Shown: positions 28,589-37,010 of the stretch, piece after piece
How the letters are laid out: each line of letters begins with the position of its first letter
Position numbering within the stretch: the first letter of the stretch is position 1
Source of the DNA: Bacillota bacterium
GTDB taxonomy: Bacteria; Bacillota; Clostridia; Acetivibrionales; DSM-1351
Length of the DNA: 64,000 nucleotides
Assembly: GCA_023460955.1 (NCBI GenBank)
Contig: JAEWOH010000043.1
Span: 62,001-126,000, forward strand
Direction of reading: 5' to 3'
The notes under the pieces: model-generated
The model's database searches: none
The model's input: the letters and a program-made list of their open reading frames with translations, nothing else
Told to the model about the DNA's origin: nothing
Made by a program: the position numbers and the translations under genes

Positions 28589-28666
28589 ACAATATAGAAC
28601 ATTACTCTATTTCAATCCACAAACATTTCTTTAACTGAATAAGCAGGATCAAGAAAATATTTGACT
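28541..28666 (-). ncRNA. crRNA-like cas-regulating RNA (CreR-type candidate)
   Basis: Minus-strand unit of about 126 nt. Promoter -10 at 28673-28678. The RNA starts almost at an 8-bp stem (CAAATATT, 28663-28656, with AATGTTTG, 28627-28620; one G-U). The stem is followed immediately by TGGATTGAAAT (28619-28609), identical to the last 11 bases of the CRISPR repeat, which form the type I-C crRNA handle after Cas5c cleavage. The guide from 28608 reads AGAGTAATGTTCTATAT; 20 nt lie before the terminator stem. No second repeat is present. The guide matches a TTC-flanked site at 28760 near the cas promoter. The repeat's own hairpin is replaced by an unrelated one of equal position. Confidence 0.75.
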
Positions 28667-28672
28667 AAAAGA

Positions 28673-28702
28673 ATTATACTAAAGATAGGATGTACAAGTC
28701 AA
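28673..28702 (-). promoter_or_regulatory. Promoter of the crRNA-like RNA
   Basis: Minus strand: TTGACT (28702-28697), 18-bp spacer, TATAAT (28678-28673). The predicted start near 28666 is three bases before the hairpin. Confidence 0.75.
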
Positions 28703-28756
28703 AAAAATAATATTTACAATAATATACATACGATGTAAAATTATCTAAAAAATAAA

Positions 28757-28779
28757 TTCAGAGTAATGTTATATATAAA
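28757..28779 (+). promoter_or_regulatory. Target site of the crRNA-like guide, with TTC PAM
   Basis: TTC at 28757-28759 is the canonical type I-C PAM. From 28760 the sequence AGAGTAATGTTATATAT matches the guide at positions 1-11 and 13-17; position 12 differs and complementarity fades after 17. The site starts about 52 bp upstream of the cas -35. Confidence 0.75.
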
Positions 28780-28810
28780 ACATGTTAAAATAGATACTAT
28801 TTTAATTTTC

Positions 28811-28838
28811 TTGATTTGTCATATTATAAGTATATAAT
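28811..28838 (+). promoter_or_regulatory. Promoter of the cas operon
   Basis: TTGATT (28811-28816), 16-bp spacer, TATAAT (28833-28838), 45 bp before cas3. AAGGAG precedes the cas3 ATG. Confidence 0.65.
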
Positions 28839-28883
28839 AGAAAATAAGTAATAATTTAGGAACAAAATTAAGGAGAAAGTTTA

Positions 28884-31310
28884 ATGTTCGTTGCTCATAT
28901 TAGAGAAGATGGAACTAAACAAAGTGTTAAGGAGCATCTTGAGAATGTATCACAATTGTGCTCAGATTATAGTAAAAAAATTTCACTCGAGAATACTGGA
29001 AAGCTAATAGGACTTCTTCACGATATGGGGAAGGAAACCGAAGACTTCAACAAATATATACATTACTGTTTCTTTAACCAGGAAGACAAGTCACTTAAAG
29101 GGTCAGTAGACCATTCTACGTCTGGTGCAAAATTTATCTATGACACTTTTTTAAATTCTAAAGATTCTTATGAAAAGCTGGCAGCTCAAATTATAGCTTT
29201 GGTAGTATGTTCACATCATGGAGGACTTATTGATTGCATTGATTTGAACTTAAATGATAAATTTACTACACGAATGAATCCTGACAAGCTTAAGTTTAAT
29301 TATCAAGAAGCAATAAATAATTTTTTTAAAGAATGTGCAAGTAGTGACTTGATTGATAAATTATTCAAGAAGTCAGTTCAAGAAATAAAAGAAATAATAA
29401 AAAAAATAAGAGCAATATACGACAATAGAGAGTTTGGATTTTACTCGACAGGTGTTCTGGCAAAGTTTCTATTCAGCTGTCTGATTGATGCCGACAGATT
29501 AGATACATACAGATTTATGACTGAAAAGGAAAGCCCGGAAACGTCAAAAAATATAGACATGAATATGCTTTGGGATGAACTTTTGTTAAATTTAAACCAA
29601 GAATTGAATTTACTCCCCCAAAAAACAAAAGTGGATATACTCCGCAGTGAAATATCTCTATCTTGCAAAGAGTTTGCCGTCAATAAACCCGGAATATATC
29701 AGCTTTTGGTTCCAACAGGAGGAGGGAAGACACTCTCAAGTCTGAGGTATGCTCTAGAACACGCCAATAAATATAAAAAGGACAGGATATTTTACATAAT
29801 TCCGTTTACAACAATAATAGAACAGAATTCTAAAGAAATAAAAGCTTTTCTCGGTAGGGAAGACGTTATCCTTGAGCATCACTCAAATCTTGTAGTTGAC
29901 AATGATGATGAAGATTACAAGCTTTTGACAGAAAGATGGGACAGCCCAGTTATCCTGACAACAATGGTTCAATTTCTTAATACCTTATTTAAAGGTGGAA
30001 CCCAAAGTGTCAGAAGGATGCATAATTTTGCAAACTCTATAATCATATTTGATGAAATTCAGGCAATTCCTATCAAGTCCATTAGTATGTTTAACTTTGC
30101 AGTAAACTTCTTATCCAAAATTTGTAACGCAACAATAATTCTTTGTTCAGCTACCCAACCCTTACTGTCTGGAACAGAAAGGCCGATTTTGTTGGAAGAA
30201 AAGTCTCAAATAATCAAGGATGTAAATGAGAAATTCATGGATTTTAAAAGAACTCAGGTTATTCCAAAAATACGTGTTGAGGGGTACTCCTGTCAAGCTC
30301 TAAAAGAGTTTGTTAATGAAATATTAGAAGAAAGGCAAGATAAAAATCAAATAAATAGCGTATTAATCATTTTAAACACAAAAAATTCGGCAAAAGAATT
30401 ATTCAGAGCTATTGACGCCGAAAATTCCTTAATACCCGAAGAAAACCAGGCAGCGGTATTCCATTTAAGTACCAATATGTGTCCTGATCATAGAAGGAAG
30501 ATACTTGAAGGTATGAAAGAAGTCCTTGGGAAAAGAAAGGTAATATGTATAAGTACCCAGCTAATTGAAGCCGGTGTGAATATTTCTTTTAAATGTGTTG
30601 TGAGGTCTCTGGCCGGTATGGACAGTATTGCACAAGCAGCTGGCCGTTGCAATAGGCATGGTGAGAATGATATCGGTAAAGTTTTTATCGTAAATATGGA
30701 CAAGGACAGTGAAAATGTCAGCAAGCTGCCAGAAATCAAGGCTGGCCAGCATACCACCAACCGAATACTTGAAGAGTATGTGAGAAAGCCAGAAGCTTTT
30801 GATAATGATTTACTTTCGCCCAAAGCCATAAATAAATATTTTCATTATTATTTTTATGAATTGAGATTACAAATGGATTATATTTTACCAAAGCCTAATG
30901 CAGATAAAAATATGTTTGATTTGTTATCAGGAAACAGAGAAGTGGTTAGTGCTTACATAGAGAAAAACCAGGTAAAACCTGATTTAGTGCTTTATAATTC
31001 CTTCAAAACCGCAGGAGACTACTTTGAAGCAATAGACCAAAACACCAGGGGAGTTATTGTTCCTTATGGCGAGGGTGAGGAACTGATTGTTAAAATCAAT
31101 GGCAGATGCAATCTGACAGATTTAAAAAGATACTTAAAAGAGGCGCAACAATATTCTGTTAATTTATATGATTTGGAATTTAAGAAATTAGAAGCTTTAG
31201 GAGCTATTGTACCATTGAATAACGGAGGCGTTCTCGCACTCAGAAAAGGATTTTATGATGAAAAGACAGGAATTACTCTAGAAGAACGGCAAGAATTTTT
31301 AGAATATTGA
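28884..31310 (+). CDS. cas3: Cas3 helicase-nuclease, type I-C
   Basis: Degrades DNA recruited by Cascade. The 808-residue protein has an N-terminal HD nuclease domain (LLHDMGKE near 48-55 and later SHHGG), then an SF2 helicase with Walker A VPTGGGKTLSS (about 272-282), motif II FDEIQ (about 389-393), motif III CSATQPLL and motif VI QAAGRCNRHG (about 581-590). First gene of a seven-gene operon; the next gene starts within 10 bp. All catalytic motifs are intact, so it should be active. Confidence 0.96.
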   Translation: MFVAHIREDGTKQSVKEHLENVSQLCSDYSKKISLENTGKLIGLLHDMGKETEDFNKYIHYCFFNQEDKSLKGSVDHSTSGAKFIYDTFLNSKDSYEKLAAQIIALVVCSHHGGLIDCIDLNLNDKFTTRMNPDKLKFNYQEAINNFFKECASSDLIDKLFKKSVQEIKEIIKKIRAIYDNREFGFYSTGVLAKFLFSCLIDADRLDTYRFMTEKESPETSKNIDMNMLWDELLLNLNQELNLLPQKTKVDILRSEISLSCKEFAVNKPGIYQLLVPTGGGKTLSSLRYALEHANKYKKDRIFYIIPFTTIIEQNSKEIKAFLGREDVILEHHSNLVVDNDDEDYKLLTERWDSPVILTTMVQFLNTLFKGGTQSVRRMHNFANSIIIFDEIQAIPIKSISMFNFAVNFLSKICNATIILCSATQPLLSGTERPILLEEKSQIIKDVNEKFMDFKRTQVIPKIRVEGYSCQALKEFVNEILEERQDKNQINSVLIILNTKNSAKELFRAIDAENSLIPEENQAAVFHLSTNMCPDHRRKILEGMKEVLGKRKVICISTQLIEAGVNISFKCVVRSLAGMDSIAQAAGRCNRHGENDIGKVFIVNMDKDSENVSKLPEIKAGQHTTNRILEEYVRKPEAFDNDLLSPKAINKYFHYYFYELRLQMDYILPKPNADKNMFDLLSGNREVVSAYIEKNQVKPDLVLYNSFKTAGDYFEAIDQNTRGVIVPYGEGEELIVKINGRCNLTDLKRYLKEAQQYSVNLYDLEFKKLEALGAIVPLNNGGVLALRKGFYDEKTGITLEERQEFLEY

Positions 31311-31320
31311 GGTGAAGAGG

Positions 31321-32061
31321 ATGAAGAGAGAAAACACTGTGGAGTTTATGGTCACCGGAAGGTATGCACTTTTCAGTGATCCCATCAACAGAATGGGGGG
31401 TGAAAAGCTTTCATACCAGATCCCAACATATCAAGCTTTAAAGGGAATTTTGGAAAGTGTGTATTGGAAACCAACTTTTATATGGTATATTGACGAGCTT
31501 AGGGTTATAAATCATATAAAAACCCAATCTCAGGGTATCCGTCCCATAAATTATACCGGAGGGAACACACTGTCAATTTACTCATACCTGACAGATGTAG
31601 AGTATCAGGTAAAGGCTCACTTTGAGTGGAATTACAACCGGCCAGAATTGGAGCAGGACAGAAATGAAAACAAGCACTTCGATATTGCTCAAAGGATGAT
31701 AAAAAGAGGCGGTAGAAGGGATATCTTTCTTGGTACGCGAGAATGTCAAGGATATGTTGAACCCTGTAAATTTGGAGAAGGTGAAGGGAAGTATGATAAC
31801 TATGGTGAGATATGTTTTGGGTTGATGTTTCATGGTTTTGACTATCCTGACGAAGCCTGTGGTGAAGCTGGCAAGGATAAGCTGATGGCAAGGCTATGGG
31901 CTCCTAAAATGAAAGACGGCTATATCAAGTTTCTTAGGCCTGAAGAATGTGAGATCAAAAGAGAGTTGGCTGCAATGAAAATGAAAGAGTTTAATGAAAA
32001 TAATTTCAGTGGATTAAAAGAATTTGAAGAGGGGGGAGAAACTCTTGGGATGGATTGGTAA
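31321..32061 (+). CDS. cas5: Cas5c, crRNA-processing Cascade subunit
   Basis: RAMP protein that in type I-C replaces Cas6: it cuts the repeat at the base of its hairpin to leave an 11-nt handle and then caps the crRNA 5' end. I start it at ATG 31321, after GAGGTGAAG; GTG 31312 has no ribosome site. The N-terminus VEFMVTGRYALFSDPINRMGGEKLSY and the central GGRRDIFLGTRECQGYV are typical of Cas5c/Cas5d. It overlaps cas8c by 17 bp. Confidence 0.95.
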   Translation: MKRENTVEFMVTGRYALFSDPINRMGGEKLSYQIPTYQALKGILESVYWKPTFIWYIDELRVINHIKTQSQGIRPINYTGGNTLSIYSYLTDVEYQVKAHFEWNYNRPELEQDRNENKHFDIAQRMIKRGGRRDIFLGTRECQGYVEPCKFGEGEGKYDNYGEICFGLMFHGFDYPDEACGEAGKDKLMARLWAPKMKDGYIKFLRPEECEIKRELAAMKMKEFNENNFSGLKEFEEGGETLGMDW

Positions 32062-33997
32062 GCTATATGATACGTATGAAAACTGCAAAAGTGTAGCCGG
32101 GATGCCAAGAACAGATGGTAAAACTCCGCTGCTCCCCATTGCCCATTCTACTCAAAATGCTCAAGTAGAGGTGGTACTTGATGTTTATGGTAATTACCTA
32201 AGATCCAGAACTCTGGATAAGTCAGAAGAAACAACCATAATTCCTGTCACAGAGGACTCAGCTTCACGTAGTAGCGGTATTGCTCCGCACCCGCTTTGTG
32301 ATAAGCTCCAATATGTGGCAGGGGACTTCTCCGATTATGTTAAAAAGGAAAAAGGGGTTGAATTTTATAGTAAGTATATTGAACAGCTGGAAGACTGGTG
32401 TAATTCAAAATATAGAAATTCAAAAGTCTCTGCTATTTTTGAGTATCTAAAAGTGAAAAATACTATATCAGATTTGATTAATAGCAAAATATTGGTTAGT
32501 GGTGAGAATGGCTTATTAAAAAGTGATATCAAAATTGGAACAATAGCTCAAGAGGATGTCTTTATTAGGTTTAGAGTTGAAGGTGATGTAGACCATGGCG
32601 GAGAGAATGAAACAGCAGTATGGCTTGATAACAAGGTCTATGACAGCTATATAAAGTATTACCTGAGCAAGCAAGAGAAAACAGCTTTATGCTATGTTAA
32701 AGGAACTACAATTCCCTGTTCTGAAAAGCACCCCTCCAAGGTAAGAAGTTCAGGGGATAAAGCTAAGTTGATATCAGCAAATGATGAAAGTGGATTTACA
32801 TTTAAAGGGAGGTTTTATGATAAAAAGCAGGTAGCTAGTGTTGGTTATGAAACCTCTCAAAAGGCCCATAATGCTCTCAGGTGGTTAATAGATGTCCAGG
32901 GCTATAAATTTGGAAATCCAAAGGATGGAGAAGAAGTTATTGTTGCATGGGCAACCGGAAATCAAAAGCTTCCTCAATTATTGGAAGACACTGATGATTT
33001 ATTCGGACAGGATGAAAACTCTGTGCCAATAGTTACAACGCAAAAAGAGTATGCCAAAAAACTTAATAAGGCTATATCAGGATATGGGTTTGAGTTAGAT
33101 GACAATGTTGATGTAGTTATAATGGGAGTTAATTCTGCAACTACAGGAAGGCTATCCATTACCTACTACAAGGAATTGAAAGGGACGGATTTTCTTAACA
33201 GGCTTTATAAATGGTATGAAAGCTGTAGCTGGAGGCACAGCTACAAAAGAATTCAGGACGGGGTTGATGAAAAGGGAAGAGCAAAGTATAAAGAAAAGCT
33301 CTTTGTGGGAACTCCTGCACCTAAAGAAATTGTAAAAGCGGCATTTGGGATTGAAAGAAATGAACGTCTCGAGGTTGATGACAAGCTGATGAAATCGACA
33401 ATAGAAAGGCTGCTGCCTTGTATTACTGACGGTGCCAGAATTCCGTACGACATTGTAAAGGCCGCCGTTAACAGGGCATCCAATCCGCTTTCAATGAGTC
33501 GGTATAATTGGGAAAAAGTATTAAGCATAGCTTGTGCGCTGGTTAAAAAATATAGAAACGATAAAAATGAGGAGGAGTGGGAAATGGCACTTGATGAAAA
33601 ACAAATGGACAGAAGTTATCTTTTTGGAAGACTTTTGGCCATAGCTCAGGAAATTGAGGAATGGGCAATCAGAAATTCCGGTGAGAAAAGGGACACAAAT
33701 GCCGAAAGGCTAATGCATCAATTCAAGCTGCATCCGTATAAAACCTGGAGTGTTTTAACCGATAAGCTGAGGCCCTATATTTCCAGATTAGGTGAAAGTG
33801 GACATAGGTTGGCCAATAAAATGACAGAAGTTAATTCAAAGATATCCTTTGAGGATTTCACAAGCAGGGAGGCATTGAAGGACAGTTATTTATTAGGGTA
33901 TCACTGCCAAAGGCAGGTATTTATTGACGAAATGAATAAAAGGATTGAAGAAAGTAACAAGAAAAAACTTGAAAATATGAAAGAGAAGGAGTTGTAA
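32045..33997 (+). CDS. cas8c: Cas8c large Cascade subunit (Csd1)
   Basis: PAM-recognising large subunit of type I-C Cascade. I choose TTG 32045: it follows GGGGGGAG by six bases and gives GWIGKLYDTYENC, the usual Cas8c N-terminus. An upstream TTG at 32024 has no ribosome site. The 650-residue length fits; LSITYYKELKGTDFLNRLYKWYESC and YLFGRLLAIAQEIEEWA are recognisable Csd1 segments. The C-terminal part also supplies Cas11c by internal initiation in characterised systems; GAGGAGTGGGAAATGG near 33570 could serve for that. Confidence 0.95.
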   Translation: MGWIGKLYDTYENCKSVAGMPRTDGKTPLLPIAHSTQNAQVEVVLDVYGNYLRSRTLDKSEETTIIPVTEDSASRSSGIAPHPLCDKLQYVAGDFSDYVKKEKGVEFYSKYIEQLEDWCNSKYRNSKVSAIFEYLKVKNTISDLINSKILVSGENGLLKSDIKIGTIAQEDVFIRFRVEGDVDHGGENETAVWLDNKVYDSYIKYYLSKQEKTALCYVKGTTIPCSEKHPSKVRSSGDKAKLISANDESGFTFKGRFYDKKQVASVGYETSQKAHNALRWLIDVQGYKFGNPKDGEEVIVAWATGNQKLPQLLEDTDDLFGQDENSVPIVTTQKEYAKKLNKAISGYGFELDDNVDVVIMGVNSATTGRLSITYYKELKGTDFLNRLYKWYESCSWRHSYKRIQDGVDEKGRAKYKEKLFVGTPAPKEIVKAAFGIERNERLEVDDKLMKSTIERLLPCITDGARIPYDIVKAAVNRASNPLSMSRYNWEKVLSIACALVKKYRNDKNEEEWEMALDEKQMDRSYLFGRLLAIAQEIEEWAIRNSGEKRDTNAERLMHQFKLHPYKTWSVLTDKLRPYISRLGESGHRLANKMTEVNSKISFEDFTSREALKDSYLLGYHCQRQVFIDEMNKRIEESNKKKLENMKEKEL

Positions 33998-33999
33998 TT

Positions 34000-34857
34000 A
34001 TGGGAGTTTTAAAAAATAAAATTGATTTTGCTATTGTTATTTCGGTTAAGAATGCAAATCCGAACGGTGATCCTCTTAATGGGAACCGTCCGAGAGAGAA
34101 TTATGATGGTTTTGGAGAAATATCTGATGTATGTATAAAGAGAAAAATCCGAAACAGGTTACAGGACATGAACAAGGAAATATTTGTCCAGTCAGACGAA
34201 AGGAGAGACGACGGTTTCAGGAGCTTGAGAGAACGCGCAGACGGGTGTCCGGAATTAAAGAAATTAATTAAGGATAAGGAACAGTATGCAGCATTTGCGT
34301 GCAGCAAATGGATAGATGTTCGAAGCTTCGGGCAGGTGTTTGCTTTTAAAGCTGGGGAAGATAATTCGGTTTCTATTGGTATAAGAGGGCCTGTATCAGT
34401 GCATTCTGGTATTAGTGTTTCACCTGTTGAGATAACAAGTATTCAGATTACGAAAAGTGTGAATGGAGAAACAGGGAAAGATCCTGATAAAAAAAGTCCA
34501 GATACAATGGGTATGAAGCACAGAGTTGATTTCGGTGTTTATAAGGTTGTTGGAAGCATTAATACACAATTAGCATCAAAAACTGGTTTTAGTGAAGAGG
34601 ATAGTGAGCTTATCAAAGAAGCCCTAAGAACATTATTCCAAAATGATTGTTCCTCCGCAAGGCCTGAGGGCAGCATGGAGGTATATAAGCTATATTGGTG
34701 GAAGCATAGCTGTGAGATGGGACAATATTCTTCCGCAAAGGTGCACAGAAGCCTGAAGGTTGAGCCAAAGACAGAAATACCTAAGACAATAGAGGATTAT
34801 TCAATTATATGTGATGAATTAGAAGGATTAAAGACGGAAGTATATGACGGAATATAA
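34000..34857 (+). CDS. cas7: Cas7 backbone subunit (Csd2)
   Basis: Helical backbone protein binding the crRNA spacer. At 285 residues, it begins IDFAIVISVKNANPNGDPLNG, the RRM and glycine-rich opening of the Csd2 family, and contains VRSFGQVFAF and SVHSGISVSPVEITS. AAGGAG precedes the ATG, 2 bp after cas8c. It overlaps cas4 by 14 bp. Confidence 0.96.
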   Translation: MGVLKNKIDFAIVISVKNANPNGDPLNGNRPRENYDGFGEISDVCIKRKIRNRLQDMNKEIFVQSDERRDDGFRSLRERADGCPELKKLIKDKEQYAAFACSKWIDVRSFGQVFAFKAGEDNSVSIGIRGPVSVHSGISVSPVEITSIQITKSVNGETGKDPDKKSPDTMGMKHRVDFGVYKVVGSINTQLASKTGFSEEDSELIKEALRTLFQNDCSSARPEGSMEVYKLYWWKHSCEMGQYSSAKVHRSLKVEPKTEIPKTIEDYSIICDELEGLKTEVYDGI

Positions 34858-35512
34858 TGAAGAAGACTTCCTGCTCTTATCTGGTATTCAGCACTTTACC
34901 TTTTGCAAAAGGCAGTGGGCTCTGATACATATTGAACAGCAGTGGCAGGAGAATGTGCGTACGGTTGAGGGAAACATACTTCATGAAACGGCACATGACG
35001 ACGGCTATTCCGAAAAGAGGGGAGCCGTGATTATATCCAGGGGTATGGCTGTTTTTTCAAGGACACTGGGAGTCAGCGGGGTTTGTGATATTGTTGAGTT
35101 GCACAAATGTGATGACGGCGTGGGCATATTTGGCCGGGATGGTTTGTATAAACCGGTTCCTGTAGAGTATAAGAGGGGAAAGCCAAAGGAAAACGAAGCT
35201 GATATATTTCAATTGTGCGGACAGGCAATGTGCCTTGAGGAAATGCTTTTGTGTGAGATAAAGGAAGCTTACATGTTTTACGGCGAAACAAAGCACAGGT
35301 TAAAGGTTGTACTGGATGGCGATCTGCGTCAGCGTGTAAGGTATACTATAAAGGAAATGCATGATTTATACAACAGGCGATATACCCCTGTGGTAAAGCT
35401 CTCCAATAGTTGTAAGGCATGTTCATTGGCAGATATTTGTATGCCTAGGTTATGCATGAAGCCATCGGTATCGAAATATATTAAAGACAGCCTTAAAGAG
35501 GTAGATGTATGA
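34844..35512 (+). CDS. cas4: Cas4 exonuclease, spacer-PAM processing
   Basis: RecB-family iron-sulfur nuclease that trims prespacers and selects PAM-bearing ends together with Cas1-Cas2. The 222 residues show the nuclease motifs (H of ILHETAHDDG, D of GVCDIVEL, E-x-K of PVEYKRGKPKE, QLCGQAM) and the four-cysteine cluster: one in FTFCKRQW and three in SCKACSLADICMPRLC. Its 3' end overlaps cas1 by 4 bp (ATGA). Confidence 0.96.
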   Translation: MTEYNEEDFLLLSGIQHFTFCKRQWALIHIEQQWQENVRTVEGNILHETAHDDGYSEKRGAVIISRGMAVFSRTLGVSGVCDIVELHKCDDGVGIFGRDGLYKPVPVEYKRGKPKENEADIFQLCGQAMCLEEMLLCEIKEAYMFYGETKHRLKVVLDGDLRQRVRYTIKEMHDLYNRRYTPVVKLSNSCKACSLADICMPRLCMKPSVSKYIKDSLKEVDV

Positions 35513-36540
35513 GAAAACTCCTAAATACTGTTTATATAACCTCTCCAGAAAGTTATCTGTCTCTAGATGGGGAAAATTTGGTGGTGCTAAAGGGGGAAAA
35601 TGAGGCGGCACGCCTTCCCCTGCACAATCTGGAGAGTATCATTACCTTTGGTTATACCGGTGCAAGTCCGGCCTTGATGGGCGCATGCGCAAAACACAAT
35701 ATTTCACTTAGCTTTATGACACAGAATGGCAAATTTTTGTCACGGATTGTTGGAGAGGTTAAAGGAAATGTTACTTTAAGAAAGGCTCAGTACAGGTTAT
35801 CTGACAGTTTGGCCGATAGCACAAAAATAGCCAGAAACTTTATATTCGGTAAGATATATAATGGAAGATGGATTATAGAACGCGCAACAAGAGATTATCC
35901 TGACAGGCTTGATACAGACAAGCTGAAAAGGGTATCTGGCGGACTGGCCAATTCCTTGGGTTTCGTTTTGGGTAGTGAAAGCCTTGATGAGTTGCGAGGC
36001 TTTGAAGGAGAGGCGGCAACACAGTATTTTGACGCCTTTGACCAATTAATACTTCAACAGAAAGAGAGCTTTTTCTTTCACGGCAGGAATAAGCGTCCTC
36101 CTCTGGATAACGTTAATGCTATGCTGTCATTTGTATATACACTCCTTGCCCATGATACGGCTGCTGCAATAGAAACCGTAGGGCTAGATCCATATGTTGG
36201 TTTCTTACACCGAGACAGGCCAGGAAGGATATCATTAGCACTGGACTTAATGGAGGAATTAAGGTCTGTTTTTGCAGATAGATTTGTGATTTCTTTGATA
36301 AATAAAAGGCTGATAAATTCGCGTGGGTTTACTCAAAAAGAAGATGGTGCCGTCATAATGGAGGATGACACTCGAAAAACAATTTTGCAGGCCTGGCAGA
36401 GCAGAAAACAAGAAAAAATTACCCACCCTTTTATTCAGGAAAAAATTGAATGGGGTCTGGTGCCTTATACCCAAGCAATGCTACTTGCCAGATTTATTCG
36501 AGGAGATTTGGATGAATACCCTCCATTTTTATGGAAGTAG
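35509..36540 (+). CDS. cas1: Cas1 integrase
   Basis: Catalytic subunit of spacer integration, 343 residues. N-terminal beta domain, then the C-terminal helical domain with the metal site: glutamate in GFEGEAATQYF (about 164-166), histidine in DPYVGFLHRDRPGR (about 231) and the acidic helix LALDLMEELRSVFADR (about 243-258). All look intact. Confidence 0.97.
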   Translation: MRKLLNTVYITSPESYLSLDGENLVVLKGENEAARLPLHNLESIITFGYTGASPALMGACAKHNISLSFMTQNGKFLSRIVGEVKGNVTLRKAQYRLSDSLADSTKIARNFIFGKIYNGRWIIERATRDYPDRLDTDKLKRVSGGLANSLGFVLGSESLDELRGFEGEAATQYFDAFDQLILQQKESFFFHGRNKRPPLDNVNAMLSFVYTLLAHDTAAAIETVGLDPYVGFLHRDRPGRISLALDLMEELRSVFADRFVISLINKRLINSRGFTQKEDGAVIMEDDTRKTILQAWQSRKQEKITHPFIQEKIEWGLVPYTQAMLLARFIRGDLDEYPPFLWK

Positions 36541-36548
36541 GTGATTTT

Positions 36549-36839
36549 ATGCTGGTACTTATTACATATGATGTGAATACTGAAACTGAGGCAGGTAGAA
36601 AAAGGTTGAGACATGTTGCAAAACAATGCGTTAACTATGGCCAAAGGGTACAAAATTCAGTTTTTGAATGTGTTATGGATGCGGCAAAGTGTAGGGAAGT
36701 TAAAAACAAACTGGAAAAAATTATAGACAAAGATAAGGACAGTCTCAGATTTTATTATCTGGGGAACAATTATCAGAATAAAGTTGAGCATATAGGAGCA
36801 AAAGAATCTTTTAATGTGGAAGGAACTCTCATAATTTAG
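36549..36839 (+). CDS. cas2: Cas2, adaptation complex subunit
   Basis: A 96-residue ferredoxin-fold protein starting MLVLITYDVNTETEAGRKRL, the canonical I-C Cas2 N-terminus. ATG 36549 is chosen because AGGTGA lies just before it; ATG 36531 inside cas1 is unlikely. The C-terminus NVEGTLII fits the family. It is last in the operon, followed by the leader. Confidence 0.96.
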   Translation: MLVLITYDVNTETEAGRKRLRHVAKQCVNYGQRVQNSVFECVMDAAKCREVKNKLEKIIDKDKDSLRFYYLGNNYQNKVEHIGAKESFNVEGTLII

Positions 36840-37010
36840 TGCGAATGTGAAGTGAACATTAAAAGTTAGGTACATTCGCACCTGATTTGGGATGTTCTTT
36901 AATGTACTAATATATTAATTTATGTTAGTAGAATGCAAAAACAAGTGAAAACCGCTTGATTATTATTAACTTTACACAATAAAGATAAGAGGTTTTTGTT
37001 TACTTTTGCT
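36839..37010 (+). promoter_or_regulatory. CRISPR leader
   Basis: About 170 AT-rich bases between cas2 and the first repeat, without a gene. A perfect 10-bp inverted repeat GTGCGAATGT (36839-36848) / ACATTCGCAC (36872-36881) overlaps the cas2 stop, and an interleaved one, ACATTAAAAG / CTTTAATGT, extends to about 36905. TTGATT at 36956 with a poor -10 near 36979 may be the array promoter. Confidence 0.7.

Noticed and set aside
28609..28620. Chance match of 12 bases to the repeat end, or a leftover inverted array
   Set aside because: Chance or decay would not explain the adjoining promoter, hairpin position, terminator, and the TTC-flanked match to the cas promoter; kept as a finding.
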